This document shows positions 1 through 6,324 of a DNA stretch of 25,564 bases, piece by piece; positions within the stretch are counted from its first letter, which is position 1; each line of letters opens with the position of its first letter. Both the position numbers and the translations under genes were made by a program. The stretch comes from a virus: the IMG/VR virus record IMGVR_UViG_3300032214_000298, positions 1 to 25,564 of that record; one strand, given 5' to 3'. Under the pieces are notes generated by a model. That model worked only from the letters and a program-made list of their open reading frames with translations, was not told the origin of the DNA and made no database searches.

Positions 1-1
1 T

Positions 2-919
2 CTCGAATCGCCCCGTATCTCGCTCGAAGACCTCCGTTTCGCAGCTCATCGTCAAGAACAGCTTCGCGCTATCCTTGACCTGCTTACTGAGTCGAGCCGC
101 TACACATGGGAAAACCGTTATCGTGACGAGTACGAGCGCGTTGCAGCGAACCTTGTTCCCTGCCTCGCAACTGGCACTCCGACTGTGACTATCATCGACC
201 AATCGGCCACCACGCTGTTTGAAGGTGCTCAGATCACTGGCGTTGACTTCACTAACGACTTCGTCTCCAGCGGTTCGTCTGACGACTACACCCCCACCGC
301 CAACATCAGCAACAAGATCCTCGACTCGCTGTACTTCCAGCTTGTTCGTAAGGGTGCTGCTGCTGAGTCGTACGGCAAGGAAAACGGTCGTCCAGTGTTC
401 GCTCTTGTCTGCTCGTCGGAAGCTTCCTACGCGCTCCAGACTGAGGCTGGTTTCCGCGACGATGTTCGCTACAACAACGCCAAAGTATCGGAACTCATCG
501 CTCCGTTGGGTGTCGAGAAGTCCTTCCGTGGTTTCTACCATCTGGTTGACGATCTTGCTCCCCGCTTCACGATCGCTTCTGGCACTGCTACTCGCGTTCT
601 CCCGTACGTTGTCAACAACGGTATCACTAGCTACAACGCTTCTTACGATACCGCCAACTTCGAGGCTGCTTACATCATCCACCCACAAGTGATGGAGTCG
701 CAGATCCCGAACCCAATGTCGGGCTCGAACGGTCTGACCTTCAATCCCGTCAACTATCGCGGTGACTTCAAGTGGACCAACATCCTCAACGAACTCACCA
801 ACCCTGACGGCACGACTGGTTTCTTCCGTGGCATCCTTGCCAGCGCGACGAAGCCGATCAAGACTGACATGGGCTATGTAATCCTGTTCAAACGGGACAG
901 CACCACCCCCGCTGCCTAA
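2..919 (+). CDS. Probable major capsid protein, C-terminal part (5' end cut by window)
   Basis: The reading frame is open from base 2 to the stop at 917-919, so the start codon lies upstream of the window. About 305 residues are visible; an internal Thr-Ile-Ile start would be spurious because the frame continues upstream without a stop. The tail end, with a stretch reading FEAAYIIHPQVMES and a closing GYVILFKR strand, resembles the C-terminal domain of HK97-fold phage capsid proteins. The codons are strongly biased to C-ending forms (aac, gac, atc, ctc), as expected for a very highly expressed virion protein, unlike the AT-rich fibre gene downstream. It is followed at once by a strong hairpin. 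Assignment rests on pattern and position; another abundant virion protein is possible. Confidence 0.6.
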   Translation, partial: LESPRISLEDLRFAAHRQEQLRAILDLLTESSRYTWENRYRDEYERVAANLVPCLATGTPTVTIIDQSATTLFEGAQITGVDFTNDFVSSGSSDDYTPTANISNKILDSLYFQLVRKGAAAESYGKENGRPVFALVCSSEASYALQTEAGFRDDVRYNNAKVSELIAPLGVEKSFRGFYHLVDDLAPRFTIASGTATRVLPYVVNNGITSYNASYDTANFEAAYIIHPQVMESQIPNPMSGSNGLTFNPVNYRGDFKWTNILNELTNPDGTTGFFRGILASATKPIKTDMGYVILFKRDSTTPAA

Positions 920-926
920 TCAAACC

Positions 927-959
927 GCTAAGGGGTTCCCATAACGGGAACCCCTTAGC
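927..959 (+). terminator. Hairpin after the capsid gene, likely terminator or RNA stabiliser
   Basis: A perfect 14-bp stem (927-940 with 946-959) and a 5-base loop begins 8 bases after the capsid stop codon. It is GC-rich (AGGGGTTCCC core) but is not followed by a run of T, so it may be an attenuator or a 3'-end stabiliser of the capsid mRNA rather than a full intrinsic terminator. Confidence 0.6.
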
Positions 960-976
960 ACATCCCCCATACGACT

Positions 977-1402
977 ATGCCTACGCTCGACGACCTTCCA
1001 ACTCTTGCAACGAATTCGACGCCGACTGGCGACGACCTTCTTCCTGTTTACGACCTCACGGCGACTGGCTCGTCGAAGGTTCGTAAGCTCCCGTTGAACG
1101 CTGTCTTCGGCCTTGCGCCTACTGGCGACGTTGTGACTTCTGCCGCTGGCACAATCACTGTGACCTCTAAACTCACTCTGATCACTTCCGGCACGACCAG
1201 TACTGTTAACCTCCCGCTTCCTTCTGGAGTTATTCGTGACATCATCGTCATGAACGGCGGTTCCGGTACGGCTACTGCCACATCAGCGACAGCGAATATC
1301 CGCACATCGCCAGCTCCGACAGCTGCGACCACTGCGGCGATCCTTACTGGTACTACCGCTCGCTTCTTGAGCGATGGTACTATCTGGTATCGCACCCACT
1401 AA
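977..1402 (+). CDS. Small virion-type protein, possible capsid decoration protein
   Basis: This 141-residue protein is rich in Thr, Ala, Ser and Gly and looks all-beta. Its N-terminus (DLPTLATNSTPTGDDLLPVYD) contains a motif common in phage fibre and decoration proteins, where a parameter-like segment leads into a beta region. The C-terminus ends in a short Gly-Thr-Ile-Trp-Tyr strand. Codon choice is biased like the capsid gene just upstream, suggesting strong expression. It is enclosed by two hairpins (927-959 and 1411-1445), so it may be a separately adjusted transcript segment. No Shine-Dalgarno sequence precedes the ATG. Function as a head decoration or stabilising protein is inferred from position only. 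Confidence 0.6.
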   Translation: MPTLDDLPTLATNSTPTGDDLLPVYDLTATGSSKVRKLPLNAVFGLAPTGDVVTSAAGTITVTSKLTLITSGTTSTVNLPLPSGVIRDIIVMNGGSGTATATSATANIRTSPAPTAATTAAILTGTTARFLSDGTIWYRTH

Positions 1403-1410
1403 ACCCTAAT

Positions 1411-1445
1411 CAGGAACACTACACTCCGATAGTGTAGTGTTCCTG
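1411..1445 (+). terminator. Perfect 15-bp hairpin, likely terminator
   Basis: CAGGAACACTACACT (1411-1425) pairs perfectly with 1431-1445 around the loop CCGAT. It starts 9 bases after the stop of the small virion gene. No T tract follows; instead a tandem heptamer repeat follows. Likely ends or processes the capsid-region transcript. Confidence 0.6.
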
Positions 1446-1449
1446 CTCC

Positions 1450-1477
1450 CTGTATCCTGTATCCTGTATCCTGTATA
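1450..1477. repeat. Four tandem copies of a heptamer (CTGTATC)
   Basis: CTGTATC occurs three times head to tail, followed by a fourth copy ending in A (CTGTATA). It lies between the hairpin at 1411-1445 and the start at 1502. The last unit creates TATAGT at 1474-1479, a possible -10-like element, but no convincing -35 is placed 17 bases upstream. Confidence 0.85.
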
Positions 1478-1501
1478 GTGTAACCCTAACACTCCTTTCT
1501 T

Positions 1502-2461
1502 ATGGCTGACTTTCTTACCGAACTTGAAAAAGCTATTGCCGATAGGCTAAAACAACTTTCTCCAGAAGAAAGGAAGATCCAGTCTAAAGTAAATCTGGAC
1601 CGGATGGGCAAACAACAAATTGACATCCGCAACGCTAAAGCACAAGCCTATCTCGATAAGAAAGCCGCTGAAAAATTGCCCTCTATGGCTTCTAAAGCTG
1701 GTCGCGCTACTGCACAAGCCGAACAGGCAGTAGCTCAAGGAGTTAAAAAAGCACTCCCCAAACTAGCTGCTGGCGCTAAAGCCGTTGGGCGTGCAGCTCC
1801 CGTTATCGGAGCCGCCACTGAACTCGTCCGCGCTGGAAAACTCGCTACTGACGCTGATTACCGCAAAGAAAACGAAGCTGCCTATGAAGATCTAGCCGAA
1901 AAGAACTTCCTCCAACGCGCAGTTGAAGGTGGTTTGGGCGGAGTCGCTTCGATCTACGCCGCTGGTAAAAATATTGACGACACTGTAGGCGCATATACCA
2001 GAGCGATGAAGGGCGATATGGCTTTTCAAAACAAACAAAAAGAACTGATCGCTCGCGGAATTCTCGACGAAGAAGGGAAGCCAATCCGCCGTCAAGAAGC
2101 CGCTCCTGCTCCAGAGTTTGACGGAGAAGCTTTGAGTAGAGCCCTGATTGATGCACCTCCTGTACAGCCAGCGGAAACTGCTCCGCGTGAATCTGATGCT
2201 CTCGCAGCTTACGAAGATATCGAAACTGGTAATGCCCCCAAAGCAATCATTGTAGATGAATCCGAAACGCAAGCTCCAGAGATCTCTGAAGACCGCATGT
2301 CAGCCCTTTTCCGCAAGACAATGGGAACTGCTTTCGACCCCAAATCCAAAATGGATGCTAGCAAGATGAATCAGCTCCGCGAATTTGTTAGCAGCAATCC
2401 TGATGCCCTCAACAAGTCCGACACTAAGATCGCACTAGACTATTACCGCACACTCAAATGA
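1502..2461 (+). CDS. Alanine- and lysine-rich virion-associated protein of unknown function
   Basis: A 319-residue protein not recognised by family. The N-terminal third is charged and probably helical, with Lys/Ala-rich stretches around residues 35-90. A short hydrophobic segment at about residues 95-112 (GRAAPVIGAATELVRAG) could be an amphipathic or membrane-interacting helix. A more acidic, Pro/Ala-rich stretch covers about residues 195-260, and a short helical domain ends the protein. Its place just after the capsid genes suits a scaffold, internal virion or DNA-ejection protein. The ATG at 1502 has no Shine-Dalgarno (upstream bases are pyrimidine-rich). The stop overlaps the next start (ATGA at 2458-2461), so the two are probably translationally coupled. 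Confidence 0.6.
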   Translation: MADFLTELEKAIADRLKQLSPEERKIQSKVNLDRMGKQQIDIRNAKAQAYLDKKAAEKLPSMASKAGRATAQAEQAVAQGVKKALPKLAAGAKAVGRAAPVIGAATELVRAGKLATDADYRKENEAAYEDLAEKNFLQRAVEGGLGGVASIYAAGKNIDDTVGAYTRAMKGDMAFQNKQKELIARGILDEEGKPIRRQEAAPAPEFDGEALSRALIDAPPVQPAETAPRESDALAAYEDIETGNAPKAIIVDESETQAPEISEDRMSALFRKTMGTAFDPKSKMDASKMNQLREFVSSNPDALNKSDTKIALDYYRTLK

Positions 2462-2823
2462 TGATCCATATCCCACTTCCTGAAGGCTTGAAACTGCCCG
2501 AAAATGCAGAATCAGAGCCATTTACCGCTGAAGTCGAGTTCCTCGCTATGGACGGCATGCTTATGCCTGTATCTATTGCTGGAGTTCCGATCGCTCAAGA
2601 AGAGCCAGAAATGGAAGAGGGCGGCGAGTACGAAGAAGAGGGTGGCGAGATGGAAGCCGAAGGCGAGATGGAAGGCGAGTCCTGTCCAGAATGCGGCGGT
2701 GACAAAGAAAAGTGTGGCTGTGGCAAGATGGGCAAGATGGGCAAGATGGGCAAGGGCGGCGGCGAAGAAGGCGGCGGATTCATGGCTGCTATCGAACAGG
2801 CACTAGCACAGCCGAAGCGTTAA
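2458..2823 (+). CDS. Acidic, Cys- and Gly-rich protein with GKM repeats
   Basis: A 121-residue protein in three parts. Residues 1-47 form a beta-like N-terminus. Residues 48-75 are very acidic (mostly Glu, Gly, Met). Residues 76-88 hold four cysteines (C76, C79, C86, C88) that could bind a metal, followed by a basic KMGKMGKMGK run and a Gly-rich hinge. It ends in a short helix. The start has two adjacent ATGs (2458 and 2461); the first overlaps the upstream stop. I do not recognise the function. The sharp switch from acidic to basic, low-complexity sequence suggests a flexible virion or scaffolding accessory protein. It lies directly before the promoter at 2827. Confidence 0.6.
   Translation: MMIHIPLPEGLKLPENAESEPFTAEVEFLAMDGMLMPVSIAGVPIAQEEPEMEEGGEYEEEGGEMEAEGEMEGESCPECGGDKEKCGCGKMGKMGKMGKGGGEEGGGFMAAIEQALAQPKR
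2722..2754. repeat. Tandem 9-bp repeat encoding Gly-Lys-Met
   Basis: GGCAAGATG is repeated three times exactly, followed by GGCAAG. It encodes the GKM run of the acidic Cys-rich protein and is a likely site of slippage. Confidence 0.9.
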
Positions 2824-2826
2824 GCC

Positions 2827-2855
2827 TTGACATCGCATAGACAAATAACTATATT
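2827..2855 (+). promoter_or_regulatory. Strong sigma70-like promoter, nearly leaderless
   Basis: TTGACA at 2827-2832 and TATATT at 2850-2855 are separated by exactly 17 bases. The predicted transcription start (about 2861-2863) falls at or next to the ATG at 2864, so the mRNA would have almost no leader. The box also reads TATATTTG (2850-2857), which fits the TAnnTTTG -7 element of Bacteroidota promoters, with a TTG about 20 bases upstream. It would drive the first fibre module independently of the capsid genes. Confidence 0.6.
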
Positions 2856-2863
2856 TGTCCACG

Positions 2864-3205
2864 ATGTCGGCAGCAAACTACGATCTCTCCATCTCTTGCG
2901 GCGAGGACTTCAACTTCACGTTGCGAGTCCTTGACGCTTTTGAGACTCCAATAAATTTCGTTGGGTCTACCTATATCGCAGAGATCCGTGAAGAGAATAA
3001 GAAGCCGCTCATCGCTGCCTTTGCAGTAACTGTCGTAGGTGCAACAACTGACGGGACTCTTAAACTTTCCCTGACTGCCGCTCAAACAAAAGAGATCAGC
3101 CCCACCAGACAATACAAGTGGGACTTCTTTTGGACTCAATCTGGCGTAACGACCAAACTTCTTTACGGCAAAGTAAACTCTGTAGCTAACATTAGTAACG
3201 TATAA
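2864..3205 (+). CDS. Fibre-module adaptor, BppU N-terminal-like protein (copy 1)
   Basis: A 113-residue beta-rich protein that begins AANYDLSISCGEDFNFTLRV and contains the strand pattern (P-I-N-F, then an A-E-I-R-E-E turn, then a closing L-Y-G-K-V strand) seen in small phage proteins like the N-terminal domain of BppU baseplate/fibre adaptors. These usually anchor a fibre to the virion. I chose ATG 2864 over the in-frame TTG at 2855 because the latter lies inside the -10 box. It is clearly paralogous to the gene at 5958-6320, and both sit directly before a fibre gene. Its stop overlaps the fibre start by one base (TAATG at 3203-3207). Confidence 0.65.
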   Translation: MSAANYDLSISCGEDFNFTLRVLDAFETPINFVGSTYIAEIREENKKPLIAAFAVTVVGATTDGTLKLSLTAAQTKEISPTRQYKWDFFWTQSGVTTKLLYGKVNSVANISNV

Positions 3206-5313
3206 TGGCAAATAAACTGGTCATAAATGAAACGCCAAAGTACAGCCTTAGTATTACTGAGGATAATGACTCTAATGTTTCGTTGTCCGTTACGAATGGG
3301 ATAGAACTACAAGTTGCATTAAACGGTGCTACTGGACCGACTGGACCAGCCAACGTTTTGACGATTGGCACAGTAACGACTGGAGAAACTGGTGTATCAG
3401 CAGCAGCTAGTATTACTGGTTCCAGCCCTTCGCAAGTACTGAATCTAACTCTGCCAAAAGGAAACACTGGTGCAACTGGCGCAACTGGTGCAACGGGTGC
3501 AACAGGTGCAACTGGTGCGACAGGCGCAGCTGGACCAAATACAGTTACGACTAGTACTACTACAAACCTAACAGGCTACATTTTTGGCAATGGCACTAAT
3601 ATTGCTGGCGCGACTACTGCGACTAGTAGTGCTGTAGCCAATACATTAGTTCTGCGACCATCATCTACTGGCACAACTTCATTTAGTAGTACTAGTGGGA
3701 CTGCTATTAATGCCATATCATCTTCTAACACTGGAGTTTATGCATTATCTGCTACTGGCACAGGTGCTCGATCTGAATCAACTAGTGGAGTATATCATCA
3801 TCTATTTGGATCAGCTCTTCCAAGCAATGACCGATCCGCTGTCGAGCGTATTCGCGGATGGTTCGTCTGGTTCTTCAGCACATTTACTGGACGCCTAAAG
3901 ACTGCCGATATTACAGCAAATCGTGATTGGACACTCCCAAATACATCTGGAACGATTGCTATTACTAGCAACTCTGATGGTTCAATCATAGATTCCTCAA
4001 CTACCGCTAAAGGCATTGTCGAACTTGCAACAGTAGCTGAATCACAAGAAGGAACAGATTCAGTCCGTGCCGTTACGCCTGATGGATTGCCGATGCGTAA
4101 AGTTGGAACTGCATGGATCGGTGGCGATCTTACTGGCAACACGAGAGGGGCAAACGCTTTAGATGTTCAATCTCTACGTGATTCCTCAACACAAGTTGCC
4201 AATCAATTAGAAGGCATCAATTATGGCATTAGACTTACAAATAATGGAGTAGTATCCACAGCAGTAGGAAATAACGTAACAATTTATCAAACTAGCGCAT
4301 ATAGCACACAAGATCCAAGTGTTGCCTGTAGTGTTTTTGGACTTAATAATTCTGCTGCTGGTGGCTTCTCAACTGTTGTAGGTTCTGGATCATCAGCAGA
4401 TGGCAATGGTTGCACAGCTATTGGTTTACAAGCCACAGCAATTGGAGATACAGCAGGTGATGGATCATCAACTGCTATTGGTGCTAGTGTTACGGCAACT
4501 GGTAATTATAATACTGCTGTCGGAGCGTTTTCTAGTGCAGTAGGCCCATCAGGATGCACAGCAATTGGGACTTCTAATATTATTGAAGGTGATCTTTCAA
4601 CTGCTATTGGATACGGGAATAATGCTGCTGGTAGCGAATCTATAGCTATTGGAATCTTAGGGGTTTCTTCTAATTATCAGACTATTTCAATCGGAGTATA
4701 TTCTAGCGCAACTGGTCTTAATGATATTGCTTTTGGTTATTATTCAAGTGCTTATGGCGGGTCATCATTAGCTATCGGAAATGGTTGTGAATCATATAGC
4801 AATTCATCCACAGCAATTGGTCAAAGTTCTATTGTTTATAATGCAAACACATTAAGATTAAATTCAAACGGATCATCTCCGTCATACATTCGACTGCACG
4901 GCAATACTGGCATGTGCGCCATGACTGTTCAGAACAGGTCGACAGAATATGATGACGCAAAAAGATCTCAAAGTGTCACAATCACTCGATCTGGAACAAC
5001 GGCAACTGTTGCTCTTAATGCACATGGATATTCAGTTGGTGCGCTAGTAATAATTGCTGGCGCATCTCAGGCAGCATACAATGGGACAAAAACAATTTTG
5101 TCTGTTGCTACAAATAGCTTTACATATGAAGTGACTGGATCTCCAGCCACTCCAGCAACTGGAACTATTACTGCCGTTGCTGGTGATGGTGTGGAACGCG
5201 ACAACACACTAGCCAGAGGTGAATTTGCAATCCGCCGAAATGGTTTGCAATTCATTCTTGATTACAATGACGCCGGAACTGTAAAGAACATCATTCTTGG
5301 AACCGCAACGTAA
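3205..5313 (+). CDS. Chimeric tail fibre with collagen-like and YadA-head-like repeats
   Basis: A 702-residue fibre protein. A short N-terminal attachment region is followed by collagen-like triplets (about residues 89-111, seven GAT-type units), then Ser/Thr/Gly beta sequence. About residues 268-298 resemble phage fibre repeats (KGIVELATVAES). Residues about 380-545 contain many TAIG/SAIG motifs spaced like the beta-roll of YadA-type trimeric adhesin heads. A domain with YNGTKTILSVATNSFTY follows near residues 610-655, and the chain ends in RGEFAIRRNGLQF. All parts suit a homotrimeric host-binding fibre. The gene is more AT-rich than the capsid region, which suggests exchange from another source. 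It is coupled to the adaptor upstream. Confidence 0.8.
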   Translation: MANKLVINETPKYSLSITEDNDSNVSLSVTNGIELQVALNGATGPTGPANVLTIGTVTTGETGVSAAASITGSSPSQVLNLTLPKGNTGATGATGATGATGATGATGAAGPNTVTTSTTTNLTGYIFGNGTNIAGATTATSSAVANTLVLRPSSTGTTSFSSTSGTAINAISSSNTGVYALSATGTGARSESTSGVYHHLFGSALPSNDRSAVERIRGWFVWFFSTFTGRLKTADITANRDWTLPNTSGTIAITSNSDGSIIDSSTTAKGIVELATVAESQEGTDSVRAVTPDGLPMRKVGTAWIGGDLTGNTRGANALDVQSLRDSSTQVANQLEGINYGIRLTNNGVVSTAVGNNVTIYQTSAYSTQDPSVACSVFGLNNSAAGGFSTVVGSGSSADGNGCTAIGLQATAIGDTAGDGSSTAIGASVTATGNYNTAVGAFSSAVGPSGCTAIGTSNIIEGDLSTAIGYGNNAAGSESIAIGILGVSSNYQTISIGVYSSATGLNDIAFGYYSSAYGGSSLAIGNGCESYSNSSTAIGQSSIVYNANTLRLNSNGSSPSYIRLHGNTGMCAMTVQNRSTEYDDAKRSQSVTITRSGTTATVALNAHGYSVGALVIIAGASQAAYNGTKTILSVATNSFTYEVTGSPATPATGTITAVAGDGVERDNTLARGEFAIRRNGLQFILDYNDAGTVKNIILGTAT
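3469..3531. repeat. Seven 9-bp units encoding collagen-like Gly-Ala-Thr
   Basis: Seven near-identical units of GGTGCAACT-type sequence encode residues 89-109 of the fibre. Third-base variation between units suggests age or selection against slippage. Confidence 0.9.
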
Positions 5314-5322
5314 TAACAAACA

Positions 5323-5664
5323 ATGAGTTTACTATCCCCAAAACAATCAATTCAACCAGACCAACTTCAACGCACGATTGAATCGGTTAAGCGTGTGCCA
5401 AAAACAATTGCAGATCAAATGTTCAGGCAATGGCTTAATGCGTTCGATGCTTTATGGTCTAACAACCAATTCACTTTGACTGAACGAATCGAGGCATTGG
5501 GGACTGATGCGGTCGAATTGATTGAGCTAAATAATCAATTGGTTCAGTTCATGCTTCAACAATTTACTGGCAAGCGTGATGATCTTGTGGAAATCATCCA
5601 GCAAAAGATTGAACAAATCCCACAATTTACATCAAACCCTGACGGATCAATAACCCTTGATTAA
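5323..5664 (+). CDS. Small helical virion-type protein of unknown function
   Basis: A 113-residue, mostly helical protein. It opens with a Gln/Lys-rich helix, has a central segment reading FDALWSNNQFTLTERIEALG, and then GTDAVELIELNNQLVQFM, a pattern common in small unassigned genes located among phage fibre genes. No signal peptide, membrane segment or catalytic motif is visible. It lies between the two fibre modules; its ATG follows ATAACAAACA with no Shine-Dalgarno. A chaperone or fibre-assembly role is conceivable from position, but nothing in the sequence proves it. Confidence 0.65.
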   Translation: MSLLSPKQSIQPDQLQRTIESVKRVPKTIADQMFRQWLNAFDALWSNNQFTLTERIEALGTDAVELIELNNQLVQFMLQQFTGKRDDLVEIIQQKIEQIPQFTSNPDGSITLD

Positions 5665-5691
5665 ACCCCAACCTTTATATAGACTCCTATT

Positions 5692-5946
5692 ATGACTGAC
5701 ACAATCCTCAAACAAAATGCCGGACGCGGCGGTGCTGTAATCGTGACCGCTACAACCGTTCCTGCTGGTGATTACTGCGCTATGCAGTGGGTTACTTCCG
5801 GCACAATTACGACGGCTCTAAATGCTCCACTTCTTTCTGGTACTCAAACGTCGATCACCTATCCAGCACTACTCCGCATTGATACCCCTATTACTGGCGG
5901 CACTGGTGTAATCACCGGAACCGCTATCTTCTATAGAGCCCTCTAA
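5692..5946 (+). CDS. Small beta-rich virion-type protein
   Basis: An 84-residue protein rich in Thr, Ala, Gly and Ile, with alternating hydrophobic and polar residues consistent with a small beta-sandwich or spike-like protein. It ends in TGTAIFYRAL. It does not match a named family that I recognise; a decoration or fibre-associated role is inferred from its position before the second fibre module. A TATATA sequence lies 10 bases upstream of the start, but a -35 at proper spacing is not evident. No Shine-Dalgarno precedes the ATG. Confidence 0.6.
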   Translation: MTDTILKQNAGRGGAVIVTATTVPAGDYCAMQWVTSGTITTALNAPLLSGTQTSITYPALLRIDTPITGGTGVITGTAIFYRAL

Positions 5947-5957
5947 GATTAACTAAA

Positions 5958-6320
5958 ATGCTCGCCGCTAACTACGATATCACAATTGATCGCGCAGCCG
6001 AATACACATTCGTGCTGACGATCCAGAATCAGGCTGGTGCTGCCGTCAATATTGGCAGTGCTACGTTCTATGCTGATATCCGTGAGACGGCTACTAAGAA
6101 AGAGGTAGTCTCGTTTACGGCGACTATTCTCAATAGCGGCGTAAACGGACAGGTTTCCTTAGCCCTTACAGAGGCAAATACCCTACTGCTTAAACCAGCT
6201 GGAGATTACGAGTATGACATCTTCATGCGTCGCGGAACAGTCATGGAGCGTCTTATTTACGGTTCCGTAATCGTACGAGCCAACATCACTAAAGGAGTTC
6301 CAGTAGACCCAATCAGTTAA
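5958..6320 (+). CDS. Fibre-module adaptor, BppU N-terminal-like protein (copy 2)
   Basis: A 120-residue beta-rich protein paralogous to the one at 2864-3205. Shared features are the AANYD start, the hydrophobic TFVLTIQN strand, the A-D-I-R-E-T turn with following K-K, the leucine-rich SLALTEANTLLLKP segment, and the LIYGSV strand near the end. Small proteins of this type attach fibres to the virion. The next gene is a fibre separated by only a few bases, so the adaptor-then-fibre order is repeated in this genome. Its start lies in an A-rich context (CTAAAATG) without Shine-Dalgarno. A C-terminal GVPVDPIS tail is absent from copy 1. Confidence 0.65.
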   Translation: MLAANYDITIDRAAEYTFVLTIQNQAGAAVNIGSATFYADIRETATKKEVVSFTATILNSGVNGQVSLALTEANTLLLKPAGDYEYDIFMRRGTVMERLIYGSVIVRANITKGVPVDPIS

Positions 6321-6324
6321 TACC

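Noticed and set aside
2855-2863. TTG start for the first adaptor gene
   Set aside because: It lies within the -10 box of a strong promoter; the ATG at 2864 also matches the paralogue's start.
5657-5681. TTGATT and TATATA as a promoter before the gene at 5692
   Set aside because: Spacing is about 13 bases, too short for a standard promoter.
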